A stretch of DNA of 64,000 bases from Lysobacter sp. BMK333-48F3 (GTDB lineage: Bacteria > Pseudomonadota > Gammaproteobacteria > Xanthomonadales > Xanthomonadaceae), in the NCBI RefSeq assembly GCF_019733395.1, contig NZ_JAIHOO010000001.1, positions 3,348,501 to 3,412,500 on the forward strand. Reading direction: 5' to 3'. The notes beneath the pieces are model-generated. The model saw nothing but the letters and a program-made list of their open reading frames with translations, was not told the DNA's origin and did not search any database. Below, piece by piece: positions 1-13,144 of this stretch. Made by a program: the position numbers and the translations under genes. Numbering within the stretch: the stretch's first letter is position 1; each line of letters begins with the position of its first letter.

Positions 1-369
1 CTGGACGATTTCGGCACCGGCTTCTCGGCGTTGTCGTACCTGCACCGGTTCCCGATCGAGTGCCTGAAGATCGACCAAAGCTTCGTCGCCGGTCTGGTCG
101 GCGAATCGCGGCCGGAGAGCGTGGCGGTGGTGCGCGCGATCCAGGCCCTGGCCGGCACCTTGGGCATCCACACCATCGGCGAGGGCGTGGAGACCGAAGC
201 CCAGCGCGCGGCCTTGCGCGAACTGGGCTGCGTCTACGGCCAGGGTTTCCTGTTCGGCCGTCCGGCCGAGCGGCTGCTGAGCGGCCCGGTCGCCGCGCCG
301 CCGCTGCCGGCGGCCGACGGCGCGCCGGCTTCGCGCGCCGCCGGCGCCTCGTCCTCGCTCAGCGGCTGA
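1..369 (+). CDS. EAL-domain cyclic-di-GMP phosphodiesterase, C-terminal part
   Basis: The reading frame is open from the first base, so the gene starts outside the window. The visible 122 residues are the second half of an EAL domain: DDFGTG near the start (metal-binding loop), KIDQSFV (the catalytic-lysine strand), and GEGVET, followed by the QGFLFGRP strand that ends these domains. EAL enzymes hydrolyse cyclic di-GMP to pGpG. The retained catalytic motifs suggest an active enzyme, but the EAL signature itself and any sensor domains are upstream. A short Ala/Pro-rich tail follows the domain. The stop overlaps the convergent VWA gene's stop by 11 bp. Confidence 0.9.
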   Translation: MDDFGTGFSALSYLHRFPIECLKIDQSFVAGLVGESRPESVAVVRAIQALAGTLGIHTIGEGVETEAQRAALRELGCVYGQGFLFGRPAERLLSGPVAAPPLPAADGAPASRAAGASSSLSG

Positions 370-2245
370 CTGCGACCTCGGTCGCCGGCGCCGCCGGCGT
401 GCCGAGCTGGACCCGGGCGCGCTCGACCAGGCCGATGAACTCCGCGCGCAGGCCCCAGCGATCGTCCAGGCGCACGCTGCGCGCGGTCGCGGCGATCCGC
501 TCCCAGCCCCAGCCGTCGATCTGCTTGCCGCCGCGCAGCGCGTCGGCGAAAGCGGCGACCGCGGCGGCCAAGCGCATCGAGTCGCTGGCGACGGCGCGCA
601 GGCCATCCTTGCGCACCGGGGCCTCGATCAGCTGGCTGCGTTCTTCGCCGGGGCGCTTGTAGCGCAGCTTGAGCAGGGCGATCTCGTCCTGGCCGCCGGC
701 CGCGGCCGGCGCGGAGGCGGCGTAGCGCAACGCCGGCAGACGCGCAGCCTTGGAACCGACCGGGGTGATCTCGTACAGCGCGGTGACCTGGTGGCCGGCG
801 CCGATGTCGCCGGCGTCGACCTTGTCGTTGGCGAAGTCCTCGCGCTTGAGCAGGCGGTTTTCGTAGCCGATCAGGCGGTATTCGGCGACCTGGGCCGGGT
901 TGAACTCGATCTGGATCTTGACGTCGCGGGCGATGGTCAGCAGGGTCGAGCCCATCTGCTCGACCAGCACCTTGCGCGCTTCCTGCGCGGTGTCGATGTA
1001 GGCGTGGTTGCCGTCGCCGACGTCGGCCAGCTTCTCGGCCAGCGCATCGTTGTAGTTGCCTTGGCCGAAGCCGAGTGTGGTCAGGGCGATGCCGCTCTTG
1101 CGCTGGTCGGCGACCAGGGTTTCCAGGGCGTTGTTGTCGACCGTGCCGACGTTGAAATCGCCGTCGGTGGCCAGGATCACCCGATTGACGCCGTTCTTGA
1201 CGTAGGCCTGCTTGGCCATGGCGTAGGCCAGGCGGATGCCGTCGCCGCCGTTGGTGCTGCCGCCGGCCTGCAGCCGGTCCAGCGCGGCCAGGATCTCGTC
1301 CTGGCGGTCGCCCGGCGTCGGCGCCAGGACCAGGCCGGCGGAACCGGCATAGACCACGATCGAGACCCGGTCCTGCGGGCGCAGCTGGCGGGTCAGCATC
1401 GAGAACGCGTTCTTCAGCAGCGGCAGCTTGTCCGGCGAATCCATCGAGCCGGAGGTGTCGATCAGGAACACCAGGTTGGCCGGCGGCAGGGCGCGCTTGG
1501 GCATCTCGTAGCCCTTGATGCCGATCATCAGCAACTGGCGCTGGGCGTTCCATGGCGCCGGCGCCAGTTCGGTGCTGACCTTGAAAGGTGTCGCCAGCGA
1601 AGCAGGAGCCGGGTGCTGGTAGTCGAAGTAGTTGATGAACTCCTCCGCGCGCACCGCATCGGACGGCGGACGCACGCCGTCGTTGATCATGCGCCGCACG
1701 TTGGCATAGCTGCCGGTGTCGACGTCGATGGAGAAGGTCGACAGCGGCTGTTCGCTGGCGCGCTGCACCGGGTTGTCTTCGCGCGCGGCGTACTTCTCGG
1801 TGTTGGCCGCTTGGGCGTACCCGGGCGGCGGCGGGGGCGCGGGCGGGGCGCTGTAGCCGAGCGCGGCCGGCGCGGCCTTCAGGGCCTGGGACGTTGCCCG
1901 CACGCGCGAGGCGGTGACCTGGATCCGCGCCAGCGCGGCGCCGGCCTTGGCCTCGGTGCGCGGCGGTGCGGGCGGCGCCGCGGGGGCGGGCGGGGCGATG
2001 GATGCGGCCGGCGCGGCGTAGGCGTCGGCAGCGGCTGGGGCGGCCTCGATCGGGGCGGCATTGCCGGATGCGGTCGCTTCGGCCTCGGCCGGCGGTATTT
2101 CCGGTGCCTGCTTGGCCAGATCGCCGGGCGCCTGGCAGGCGCCGAGCGAGACGGCCAGGGCCGCGAGCAGGGCGACGCGCAGTGCGCGCGGGTGGGACGG
2201 GATCGAAGCGGACGCGGAACGGGCGGATGTGGCGCGGGCGGACAT
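359..2245 (-). CDS. VWA-domain lipoprotein, YfbK-like
   Basis: 628 residues. I start at the ATG preceded by GGGAAG at good spacing rather than at the longer in-frame option. The N-terminus is a lipoprotein signal ending LGAC (Cys about 37), followed by a long Pro/Ala-rich linker (about 45-145). Next comes the N-terminal domain typical of YfbK-type proteins (TFSIDVDTGSYANVRR, about 170-185), then a von Willebrand factor A domain with an intact MIDAS motif DTSGS (about 263-267), a downstream TNGG and TDGDFNVG. A family-specific C-terminal domain completes it. VWA proteins bind ligands through a divalent metal; the substrate here is unknown. Likely anchored to the outer membrane facing the periplasm. 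Confidence 0.85.
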   Translation of the reverse strand: MSARATSARSASASIPSHPRALRVALLAALAVSLGACQAPGDLAKQAPEIPPAEAEATASGNAAPIEAAPAAADAYAAPAASIAPPAPAAPPAPPRTEAKAGAALARIQVTASRVRATSQALKAAPAALGYSAPPAPPPPPGYAQAANTEKYAAREDNPVQRASEQPLSTFSIDVDTGSYANVRRMINDGVRPPSDAVRAEEFINYFDYQHPAPASLATPFKVSTELAPAPWNAQRQLLMIGIKGYEMPKRALPPANLVFLIDTSGSMDSPDKLPLLKNAFSMLTRQLRPQDRVSIVVYAGSAGLVLAPTPGDRQDEILAALDRLQAGGSTNGGDGIRLAYAMAKQAYVKNGVNRVILATDGDFNVGTVDNNALETLVADQRKSGIALTTLGFGQGNYNDALAEKLADVGDGNHAYIDTAQEARKVLVEQMGSTLLTIARDVKIQIEFNPAQVAEYRLIGYENRLLKREDFANDKVDAGDIGAGHQVTALYEITPVGSKAARLPALRYAASAPAAAGGQDEIALLKLRYKRPGEERSQLIEAPVRKDGLRAVASDSMRLAAAVAAFADALRGGKQIDGWGWERIAATARSVRLDDRWGLRAEFIGLVERARVQLGTPAAPATEVAVSR

Positions 2246-2351
2246 GGCGGCTTCCCTGGTGTGTGGACCTGGGAAGATCAACGCGCCGCCGCGGCGGACG
2301 GGGTTGCGGGCGGTGCAAATAATTTTCGGTCGCTGCGCAGACCCCGCCGCG

Positions 2352-2441
2352 GCGCCGGTTCAAGGCGCGGGTTGACGCGCCGGTTCAAGGCGCCAATTCA
2401 ACGCGCCGGTTCAACGTGCCGGTTCAACGCGCCGATTCAAC
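2352..2441. repeat. 13-bp imperfect tandem repeat, about 7 units
   Basis: Seven consecutive units close to GCGCCGGTTCAAC lie between the VWA gene and the aldehyde dehydrogenase gene. One unit is 12 bp and the others differ by one or two bases. The last unit supplies the stop codon of the aldehyde dehydrogenase (2437-2439). No hairpin or known element was recognised; it looks like a small VNTR. Confidence 0.75.
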
Positions 2442-3915
2442 CGGCCGGGTCGCGGATCACCAGCAGCCGCTGTTCGCTCATGTCATCGATCGCATAGCGC
2501 ACGCCCTCGCGGCCCTGGCCGGAGTCCTTGACCCCGCCGTAGGGCATGTTGTCGACCCGGAAGCTGGGCACGTCGCCGACGATCACCCCGCCGACGTCGA
2601 GCCGGTCCCAGGCGCGCATGGCCCGATCCAGGCGGCCGGTGAAGACCCCGGCCTGCAGGCCGAAGTCGCTGTCGTTGACCCGATCCAGCGCGCGCTCGAA
2701 ATCGTCGAAGGGCTCGATCAGCGCGACCGGGCCGAACGCCTCCTTGCGGTACAGCTCGGCGTCGCGCGGCACCTTTTCCAGCAGCGTGGCCGGGATCATC
2801 GTGCCCTGGCGCGGGCCGCCGGCGATGCGCTTGGCGCCGCCCTTGAGCGCGGCGTCGATCCAGCCCTGGATGCGCTGCGCGGCTTGCTCGTCGACCACCG
2901 GTCCGATGAAGGTGCTCTCGTCGCGCGGGTCGCCCATGCGCAGCGCGCCGACCGCGGCCTTGAGCTTCTTGCGCAGCTTGTCGTAGATATCGGCGTGGGC
3001 GTAGATGCGCTGCACGCTGATGCAGCTCTGGCCGCTCTGGTAGTAGGCGCCGAACACCAGCCGCTGGACCACGTGGTCCAGGCTCGCGCCCGGGTCGGCG
3101 TCGACGATGCAGGCCGCATTGCCGCCCAGTTCCAGGGTGACCTTCTTCTTGCCGGCGCGGGCTTTGAGGTCCCAGCCGATCAGGCCGCCGGTGAAGCTCA
3201 GCAGCTTGATCCGTTCGTCCTCGACCAGCAGCGAGGCGTCCTCGTTGGAGCAGCACAGGGCCGAAAACGCGCCTTCGGGCAGGTCGGTCTCGGCCAGCAC
3301 TTCGGCGATGATCAGCGCGCCGACCGGGGTCTTGATCGCCGGCTTGAGCACGAACGGGCAGCCGGCGGCGATCGCCGGCGCGACCTTGTGCGCGACCAGG
3401 TTGAGCGGAAAATTGAACGGAGTGATGAAGCTGCACGGGCCGATCGGCACGCGCTTGACCATGCCGCGGTAGCCGCGGGTGCGCGGCGAGATCTGCAGCT
3501 CGAGCAGTTCGCCGGGGCTGCGGGTGGCCTCGTTGGCGGCGATGCGGAAGGTGTCGATCAGCCGGGTGACCTCGCCGCGCGCGTCCTTGATCGGCTTGCC
3601 GGCCTCGATGCACAGCGCCAGCGCCAGTTCTTCGAAACGCTCGCCGAAGCGGCGCACGCAGTGTTCGAGCACGTCGCGGCGGCGGTCGGGAGCGAACTGC
3701 GCCATCGCCTCGCGCGCCTTGTGCGCGGCGACGATCGCCTTGCGCACCGCGGCCGCGTCGGCCATCGCCACGCGGGTGGCGCGCTTGCCGCTGTACTTGT
3801 CCAGCACGTCCAGGTCGGTGTTGGCGGCGACCGCGCGGTTGGCGAGGTAGTAGGGGTAACTGGGCTTCAGGCCCTTGCCGGCGCGGGCGGCGGTGGCGGT
3901 CTTGGACTTGGCCAT
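2437..3915 (-). CDS. NAD(P)-dependent aldehyde dehydrogenase family protein
   Basis: 492 residues, normal length for the ALDH superfamily. Visible catalytic elements: FNFPLN with the oxyanion Asn (about 168), FTGG (about 241), ELGGN with the general-base Glu (about 262), and GQSC with the nucleophile Cys (about 298). The family oxidises an aldehyde to the acid, or to an acyl-CoA in some members. The sequence is closest in feel to the lactaldehyde/phosphonoacetaldehyde/GapN-type branch, but the substrate cannot be read from sequence. It sits 34 bp downstream of a thiamine-diphosphate enzyme gene on the same strand, so the two are probably co-transcribed and may act on the same compound. Confidence 0.85.
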   Translation of the reverse strand: MAKSKTATAARAGKGLKPSYPYYLANRAVAANTDLDVLDKYSGKRATRVAMADAAAVRKAIVAAHKAREAMAQFAPDRRRDVLEHCVRRFGERFEELALALCIEAGKPIKDARGEVTRLIDTFRIAANEATRSPGELLELQISPRTRGYRGMVKRVPIGPCSFITPFNFPLNLVAHKVAPAIAAGCPFVLKPAIKTPVGALIIAEVLAETDLPEGAFSALCCSNEDASLLVEDERIKLLSFTGGLIGWDLKARAGKKKVTLELGGNAACIVDADPGASLDHVVQRLVFGAYYQSGQSCISVQRIYAHADIYDKLRKKLKAAVGALRMGDPRDESTFIGPVVDEQAAQRIQGWIDAALKGGAKRIAGGPRQGTMIPATLLEKVPRDAELYRKEAFGPVALIEPFDDFERALDRVNDSDFGLQAGVFTGRLDRAMRAWDRLDVGGVIVGDVPSFRVDNMPYGGVKDSGQGREGVRYAIDDMSEQRLLVIRDPAG

Positions 3916-3949
3916 GGAATGCTCCGGAGAAGTGGAAAGCGGGGCGCGC

Positions 3950-5596
<1,647 letters not shown>

Positions 5597-5697
5597 GCCG
5601 GACTCCATCGCGGGCAGTGCCCGAAGCCGTGCATGGTCGCCCAGGCCGCGTTAGCGGCGGGCGATGACCGGCGCCGCGGCGCGTCGCGGCCGCCGGC

Positions 5698-7077
5698 TCA
5701 GAGCGGCAGCGTGGCCTGGCTGGGCGCGGCTTCGTCGCCGCCGTCGGCCTCGACCCGCAGTTGCAGCTCGCCGTCGCCGACGCGCGCGCTCAGGCGTTCA
5801 CCTGCGGCGGCGTCGCCGACCCGGCGCACCACCCGGCCGTCGCGGTGTTGCAGGATGGCGTAGCCGCGCGCCACGGTCGCCAGCGGGCTGCAAGCCTCCA
5901 GCGAGCGCGCCAGGCCGCGCAGGCGCAACTGCTCGGCGCTCAGGCGCCGCACGATCGCATGGCGCGGACGCGGCGCCAGCGCGGCCAGGCGCTCGCGCAG
6001 GGCGGCGATGCGGCGTTGCGGCTGGTGCGCGCGCAGCACCGCATCGGCGTGGCGCAGGCGCGCGCGTTCGCGCTCCAGGCGCAGGCTCCAGGCCTGCTCC
6101 AGCCGGCGCCAGGCCTCCTGCTGGCGGCCGCGCAGCGCGGCCAGCCGCGCCTGCGGGCGCAGCGCGTTGAGGCGCAGGCCGGCGCGGTCGGCGCGTTGCA
6201 TGGCCTGGCGCAGGCGCTGCGCCTGCAAGTTGCACAGGCGCGCATCGAGATTGCGCAGGCGGTGCAGCAGGTCTTCGCGCTGCGGCACCAGCAATTCGGC
6301 CGCCACCGACGGGGTCGGCGCGCGCAGGTCGGCGGCGAAGTCGGACAGGCTGAAGTCGGTTTCGTGGCCGATCGCCGAGACCACCGGCACGCCGGCGGCG
6401 GCGATGGTCCGCGCCAGGCGCTCGTCGTTGAACGCCCACAGGTCTTCCAGCGAGCCGCCGCCGCGCGCCAGCACGATCACGTCGTAGCGCTGCGAGGCGT
6501 CGGCGCGCTGCAGCATGGCGACGATCTGCGCCGCGGCGCCTTCGCCTTGCACCGGCACCGGCAGCACCTCGGCTTCGACCAGGGGGAAGCGGCGCGCCAG
6601 CACGCTGAGCACGTCGCGCACCGCCGCGCCGCTGGGCGAGGTGATCACGGCGATGCGGCGCGGGTAGCGCGGCAGTTCGCGTTTGCGTTCGCGGTCGAAC
6701 AGGCCTTCGGCGGCCAGGCGCGCCTTGAGCTCCTCGAACGCGCGCCGCAGCGCGCCTTCGCCGGCCTCTTCCATGTGGTCGAGCACCAGCTGGTAGTCGC
6801 CGCGCGCCTCGTACAGGGTCAGCCGGCCGCGCGCGAGCACGCGCAAGCCCTCGCGCGGGACGAACTTGAGCCAACTGCTCTTGGGCTTGAACATCGCGCA
6901 GCGGACCTGGGCGCGCGCGTCCTTGAGGGTCAGGTACAGATGCCCGGAGGACGGCCGCGACAGATTGCCCAGCTCGCCCTCGACCCAGATCAGCGGAAAG
7001 GTGTCTTCCAGCACGTTGCGCGCGAGCGCGTTGAGCTGGCTGGGGGTGAGGACGTCGTCGGGAGAACTGGGGGGCAT
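5698..7077 (-). CDS. xseA: Exodeoxyribonuclease VII large subunit
   Basis: 459 residues, matching the E. coli protein (about 456). It has an N-terminal OB-fold ([15 protein letters not shown]) for single-stranded DNA, then the catalytic core with [27 protein letters not shown] and [21 protein letters not shown], then a long helical, Arg/Gln-rich C-terminus that binds the small subunit XseB. The enzyme degrades single-stranded DNA to oligonucleotides. I prefer the ATG that begins MPPSSPDD; the longer in-frame option adds a region without family similarity. No clear ribosome binding site precedes it. xseB is not in the window. Confidence 0.95.
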   Translation of the reverse strand: MPPSSPDDVLTPSQLNALARNVLEDTFPLIWVEGELGNLSRPSSGHLYLTLKDARAQVRCAMFKPKSSWLKFVPREGLRVLARGRLTLYEARGDYQLVLDHMEEAGEGALRRAFEELKARLAAEGLFDRERKRELPRYPRRIAVITSPSGAAVRDVLSVLARRFPLVEAEVLPVPVQGEGAAAQIVAMLQRADASQRYDVIVLARGGGSLEDLWAFNDERLARTIAAAGVPVVSAIGHETDFSLSDFAADLRAPTPSVAAELLVPQREDLLHRLRNLDARLCNLQAQRLRQAMQRADRAGLRLNALRPQARLAALRGRQQEAWRRLEQAWSLRLERERARLRHADAVLRAHQPQRRIAALRERLAALAPRPRHAIVRRLSAEQLRLRGLARSLEACSPLATVARGYAILQHRDGRVVRRVGDAAAGERLSARVGDGELQLRVEADGGDEAAPSQATLPL

Positions 7078-7401
7078 GACGAAGCAGGAGCGAGGCAAGC
7101 CGCTCGAAGCGAAACAGGTGCGGCGATGGTAACCCGTCCGGCGCGGGGCTTCCGGGGTAGGCGGCGGGTCGCAAGGAACCGGGCCGGGAGACCTTCCCGC
7201 ATGAGAAGGCTGGAGCGCCCGGAGCGTCATCCCGACGGCGCGGATGACCGCCTGCAGGAAACGCGGACTTTCTTGGAAGGCCTTCAGACTCCGCGCGCTC
7301 GGCCCGGCCGCGCCGAAACCCAGGCGCAGCCGGGCCGAGCGCGGTTTCGCCGCGTCAGCCGCGCTTCACCCCCGCCGCACCTGCGCCCGCCGCGGCGGCG
7401 T

Positions 7402-7407
7402 TACAAT
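7402..7407 (+). promoter_or_regulatory. Possible -10 element of ispG (leaderless transcript)
   Basis: TACAAT lies seven bases before the preferred ispG ATG, with no ribosome binding site in between and no good -35 box. Transcription would begin at or next to the start codon, as in leaderless mRNAs, which are common in Xanthomonadaceae. The rest of the divergent xseA-ispG spacer (7078-7401) shows no other recognisable element. Confidence 0.35.
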
Positions 7408-7414
7408 GCAGCCC

Positions 7415-8669
<1,255 letters not shown>

Positions 8670-8686
<17 letters not shown>

Positions 8687-9443
8687 GGCCGAGATCCGGC
8701 GCACGGACGACGCCGGAACCCGCGAAGACGCCGCCGCGCTCCGGCGCGGGCCGGGCGACAGCGCGCTGGAACAGGAGGCGCGCTTCGGCATCGCCTTGCT
8801 GCGCCGCCACGGCTGGGCCCTGGCCCTGGTCTTCCTCGGCCTGCTGCTGCCGCTGTGGGCCTTCGCCGAACTGGCCGACGAGATCCACGAACGCGAAGCG
8901 ATCGTGTTCGACGTGCCGATCCTGCAGTACGCGCACGGCCTGGCCCGCGAAGGTTTCGACACCGCCTTCGTGCTGCTGTCGCAACTGGGCTATCTGTGGG
9001 GCGTGGTGCCGTTCGACATCGGCCTGGTGCTGATCCTGACCCTGCGCCGGCGCTTCCGCGAAGCCAGCTTCGCCGCGCTCGCGCTGGGCGGCTCGGGCCT
9101 GCTCAACATCGCCGCCAAGCAGTTCTTCGCCCGCGAGCGGCCGTCGCTGTGGGAATCGATCGCGCCAGAGCACAACTACAGTTTCCCCAGCGGCCATGCG
9201 ATGGGTTCGATGACCCTGCTGGTCACCCTGCTGCTGCTGAGCTGGCCGACGCGCTGGCGCTGGCCGGTGCTGGCGATCATGCTGCCGTTCGTACCCGCGG
9301 TCGGCTTCTCGCGCCTGTACCTGGGCGTGCATTACCCCTCCGACATCCTCGCCGGCTGGGCGGTGGCCACCGCCTGGGTAGTGGCGGTCTACCTGGTCGT
9401 GTACCGCGGCGGCCTGCGGCGTCCCTGGCATCGCTCTAGCTGA
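8670..9443 (+). CDS. PAP2-superfamily membrane phosphatase
   Basis: 257 residues with a GTG start inside the end of ispG. About five or six hydrophobic segments follow a charged cytoplasmic N-terminus of about 45 residues. The three acid-phosphatase motifs are present: KQFFARERP (about 150-158), PSGH (about 173-176) and [12 protein letters not shown] (about 214-225). Such enzymes dephosphorylate lipid phosphates such as phosphatidic acid, phosphatidylglycerophosphate or undecaprenyl diphosphate at the membrane. Overlap with ispG makes a prenyl-diphosphate substrate attractive, but this is inference. Confidence 0.88.
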
Positions 9444-9714
9444 TCGAGAGCCCGCCGGCAAGGGGCGGCGCGGCCATCGTTGCCGCGTTTTCGCCAAAAC
9501 AAGCAAACTTATTCCGCAGATACTGCATGGGCCGGGTAGGGGGAACCCTGTCCGCCTGCGTTGTCACCTTCAGGGGGAAGTGAGCGACGCAGCGTATGCG
9601 CCCGTGTCCAGTCCGGGCCGCTATGGATCCACCTCTCCCTACACGGGTGCGCAACGCCGGTCGCGTTGGCCGCGTTGCGCTTAGCGCAAGCGTCAGCAAT
9701 GAGGGGCTAGGGGA

Positions 9715-12700
9715 ATGCGGAAAGTGATGAAGAGGACGTCCATCGCGACGGCCATCGCTGCGGTCGCGGCCATCGCCGGAGCGACGGCGATGATGTCGGG
9801 CCGCGAGTCGGGACAGAGCGGGCCGATCGGCGGCGCGCCGTCGCCGTCGTTGGCGAGCGAAGCCGCCCTCGACGGCTACAAGCGCTACATCGTGGTCTAT
9901 CGCGAAGCGCCGCTGAGCGCCTACAAGGGCGAACTGCGCGGCATGCCGGCGCCCAAGCGCCTGCCCAGCGTCAGCGGCGGCAACGGCCGCATCGATGTGC
10001 AAAGCGCGTCGGCGCGCAGCTACGTGCAGCACCTGGGCGACGTCCAGTCCGCGCACGAGCGCCGCATCAGCGGCCTACTCGGCCGCAGCCCGCGGGTGGA
10101 TTTCCGCATGCGCCACGCCCTCAACGGCATGGTCGCCGAGCTGACCTCGGCCGAAGCCGACCGCATCGCCCAACTCGACGAAGTGCGTTTCGTCGAGCCC
10201 TATCAGGAATACGAGCAGGCCACCGACGTCGGTCCGGCCCTGATCGGCGCGCCGGCGTTGTGGAACGCCGCGCCGAGCGGGTTCCGCGGCGAAGGCATGG
10301 TGGTCGGCATCATCGACTCCGGCATCAACTTCGGCAGTCCGGCCTTCACCGCCGTCGACGACAGCGGCTACCAGCACGTCAACCCGCTCGGCGCCGGCAC
10401 CTACCTGGGCTCCTGCGCGCCCGGCGGCGTCGACGAGGGCCGTTGCAACGACAAGCTGATCGGCGGCTACGACTTCGTCTGCCAGGCGCCCGGCAACCAG
10501 TGCGACGTCGCCGACGTGCGCGAAGAGCCCGGCTTCGGCGACACCAACAGCCACGGCAGCCACGTCGCCTCGACCGCGGCCGGCAACGCCTGGACCGCGA
10601 CCTATCGCGGCCACAACATCCGCATCTCCGGCGTCGCCCCGCGCGCCAACATCATCGCTTACGACGCCTGCTACACCCAGATCTCCACCGGCCGCGGCCT
10701 GTGCCCGAACACCGCGACGGTGCGCTCGATCGACCAGGCCATCGCCGACGGCGTGGTCGACGTGATCAATTACTCGATCGGCGGCGGTTCCAACCCGTGG
10801 AGCGAGGCGACCTCGCTGTCGTTCCTCAACGCCACCGACGCCGGCATCTACGTCGCCGCGGCCGCCGGCAACGACGGCCCGGCCTCGTACACCGCCAGCC
10901 ATCTGGAGCCGTGGGTCGCCACCACCGCCGCCTCGCAGCACGGCCGCGGCACCTTCGCATGGGTGCTGTCGGTGTCCGGCCCGGGCAGCGTGCCCGGCGA
11001 CCTGCAGGCGATCGAGTTGACCGAAGGCAGCGGCGGCACGCCGTTCGCCGTCGCCATTCCGAACAACACCCCGGTGCGGGTCAGCGCCGGCATCGATACC
11101 GCCAACGACGGCTGCGCCGCGTTCCCGGCCAACAGTTTCCAGGGCGCGGTCGCGGTGGTTCGCCGCGGCACCTGCAACTTCACCGACAAGGTCGCCAACG
11201 CCGCGGCCGCCGGTGCGGTGGCGGTGGTGATCGCCAACAACCAGCCCACCGGCCTGACCCCGACCGTGACCGGCGCGACCGTGCCGGCCTTCGTCGCCAG
11301 CCAGGCCGACAGCAACCTGCTGCGCGACTTCGCCAACGCCAACGCCAACACCAGCACCGGCGGCATTCCGTTCCCGTCGGTGATCGTCAACAACACCCCC
11401 GACCAGCTCGCCGATTTCAGCTCGCGCGGTCCGGCCGGGGTGCTCGACGTGATCAAGCCGGAAATCACCGCCCCGGGCGTGGACATCCTGGCGGTCACCG
11501 CCGGCACCTCGATCAGCGGCAGCGAGAACTCGGTCGGCCTGATCAGCGGCACTTCGATGGCCTCGCCGCACCATGCCGGCGCCGCCGCGCTGGTGCGCCA
11601 GGCGCGTCCGAACTGGACCGTGGCCGAGGTCAAGTCGGCGCTGATGATGACCGCCAAGCAGGAAGTGCTGAAGGAAGACGGCGTCACCCAGGCCGACGCG
11701 CACGCAATGGGTTCCGGCCGCCTGCAGCTCGAGCAGGCGATCCGCGCCGGTCTGGTGCTCAACGAGACCACGGCCAACTACCGCGCGGCCAACCCGGCCG
11801 GCGGCGGCGACGTCTCGACCCTGAACCTGGCCAGCATGGCCAAGTACAGCTGCGCCAACTCGTGTTCGTTCACCCGCACTTTCCGCAACGTGCTGCCGAC
11901 CCGGCAGACCTGGACCGGCAAGGTGCAGGGCCTGAGCGCGCTGGTCTCGCCGTCGCTGTTCACGCTCAACCCGGGCGAGACCAAGACGGTCAAGATCACC
12001 GTCAGCACCAGTTCGCTGGCGCCCAACGGCAACTTCAACTTCGGCAAGCTGGTGCTGACGCCGTCCGGCGGCGATACCAGCCAGCCGCTGTTGCGCCTGC
12101 CGATCGCGGTCGCGGTGCAGCCGCCGCGCCTGGACGCCACGCCGTCGACTTCGTTGACCCTGACCCAGGGCAACAGCGGCAACGTGACCTTCCGCCTGGC
12201 CAACATCGGCGGCTCCAACCTGGATTGGCAGATCGACAACACCGGCAGCGGCGGACGCACGCTGGTGGCGCAGTTGCCGAACAACACCAACGGCCGCCGC
12301 TCGACCCGGTTCACCGACGCGGCCACGGTCGGCGCGCGCGCCCAGCTGTCGGCGGACGACTTCACCCTCAGCGACGCGACCGGGATCACCCGCATCGTCG
12401 CCGACGGTTTCGTCAACGGCGGCACCCTGGCGACGTCGACCAACATCAACTGGTCGATCTTCCGCGACGTCGGCGGCAACCCCGAAGGCAATCCGGAGTC
12501 GACGCCGCAGTTGGCGGTGTGGAGCCACACCTCCACGTTCAACGGCGCCGGCGTGTCGACCTCGGGCTTCGCCAGCATCAGCCTCAACCTCGCCACCGCC
12601 GGCCAGAACCTCAATCTGCCGGCCGGCCGCTACTGGCTGGTGGTGTCGGTGCGCGCGCCGTTGGCGACCAGTTGGTTCTGGTTCAACGCCACCAGCGGCG

Positions 12701-13005
12701 ACAACGTCTATCGCGGCGCGATCATCAACCCCGACGGCAGCGGCGCCTGGTCGGCGACCGCCGGCGCGCCCGGCCTGGCCTACCAGCTGCAGGGCGCCAA
12801 CGCCTGCGGCGCCACCTGGATCGGCGCGCCGTCGCGCGCGTTCGGCCGCCTCGCGGTCGGCGCCAATGTCGACACCCTGGTGCAGATCAGCGCCGCCGGC
12901 CTCGCGCCGGGCAGCTACTCCGGCTATGTCTGCGTGGCCAGCAACGATCCGCTGCGTCCCAAGGCGGCGCTGCGGGTCGCGCTGACCGTTACGCCTTCGC
13001 CCTGA
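9715..13005 (+). CDS. Secreted S8 subtilisin-like serine peptidase with PA domain
   Basis: 1096 residues. A hydrophobic signal segment (about 7-27) is followed by an I9-type propeptide (RYIVVYREAP to about 160). The catalytic domain has Asp201 (GIIDSGIN), His280 (NSHGSH), oxyanion Asn386 (AAGNDG) and Ser614 (SGTSMASPHH). A protease-associated (PA) domain is inserted between His and Ser (about 430-545). Paired cysteines near 234-263 suggest disulphides. C-terminal beta domains (about 690-1096) follow, including a segment resembling choice-of-anchor repeats and a final Cys-containing domain. Known role of the family: extracellular protein degradation. A paralogue lies downstream beyond a trimeric adhesin gene. 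In the 271-bp upstream spacer I see no convincing promoter. Confidence 0.92.
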   Translation: MRKVMKRTSIATAIAAVAAIAGATAMMSGRESGQSGPIGGAPSPSLASEAALDGYKRYIVVYREAPLSAYKGELRGMPAPKRLPSVSGGNGRIDVQSASARSYVQHLGDVQSAHERRISGLLGRSPRVDFRMRHALNGMVAELTSAEADRIAQLDEVRFVEPYQEYEQATDVGPALIGAPALWNAAPSGFRGEGMVVGIIDSGINFGSPAFTAVDDSGYQHVNPLGAGTYLGSCAPGGVDEGRCNDKLIGGYDFVCQAPGNQCDVADVREEPGFGDTNSHGSHVASTAAGNAWTATYRGHNIRISGVAPRANIIAYDACYTQISTGRGLCPNTATVRSIDQAIADGVVDVINYSIGGGSNPWSEATSLSFLNATDAGIYVAAAAGNDGPASYTASHLEPWVATTAASQHGRGTFAWVLSVSGPGSVPGDLQAIELTEGSGGTPFAVAIPNNTPVRVSAGIDTANDGCAAFPANSFQGAVAVVRRGTCNFTDKVANAAAAGAVAVVIANNQPTGLTPTVTGATVPAFVASQADSNLLRDFANANANTSTGGIPFPSVIVNNTPDQLADFSSRGPAGVLDVIKPEITAPGVDILAVTAGTSISGSENSVGLISGTSMASPHHAGAAALVRQARPNWTVAEVKSALMMTAKQEVLKEDGVTQADAHAMGSGRLQLEQAIRAGLVLNETTANYRAANPAGGGDVSTLNLASMAKYSCANSCSFTRTFRNVLPTRQTWTGKVQGLSALVSPSLFTLNPGETKTVKITVSTSSLAPNGNFNFGKLVLTPSGGDTSQPLLRLPIAVAVQPPRLDATPSTSLTLTQGNSGNVTFRLANIGGSNLDWQIDNTGSGGRTLVAQLPNNTNGRRSTRFTDAATVGARAQLSADDFTLSDATGITRIVADGFVNGGTLATSTNINWSIFRDVGGNPEGNPESTPQLAVWSHTSTFNGAGVSTSGFASISLNLATAGQNLNLPAGRYWLVVSVRAPLATSWFWFNATSGDNVYRGAIINPDGSGAWSATAGAPGLAYQLQGANACGATWIGAPSRAFGRLAVGANVDTLVQISAAGLAPGSYSGYVCVASNDPLRPKAALRVALTVTPSP

Positions 13006-13013
13006 CCGCGCTG

Positions 13014-13045
13014 CGCGCCGGGTCCGTTCGCGGACCCGGCGCGTT
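13014..13045 (+). terminator. Hairpin after first S8 peptidase
   Basis: A perfect 13-bp GC-rich stem with a TTCG loop starts eight bases after the stop codon. Only TT follows, so termination may be partial and allow read-through to the adhesin. Confidence 0.55.
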
Positions 13046-13144
13046 CCATCCGGCCGGGCCGAGCGCGGCCCGCGCCGACGCCACTTTCGCCGCCGCGCAC
13101 GATCACGGTCGCGCGGCGCGCACGACATCCTCCTGGGGGACAGT

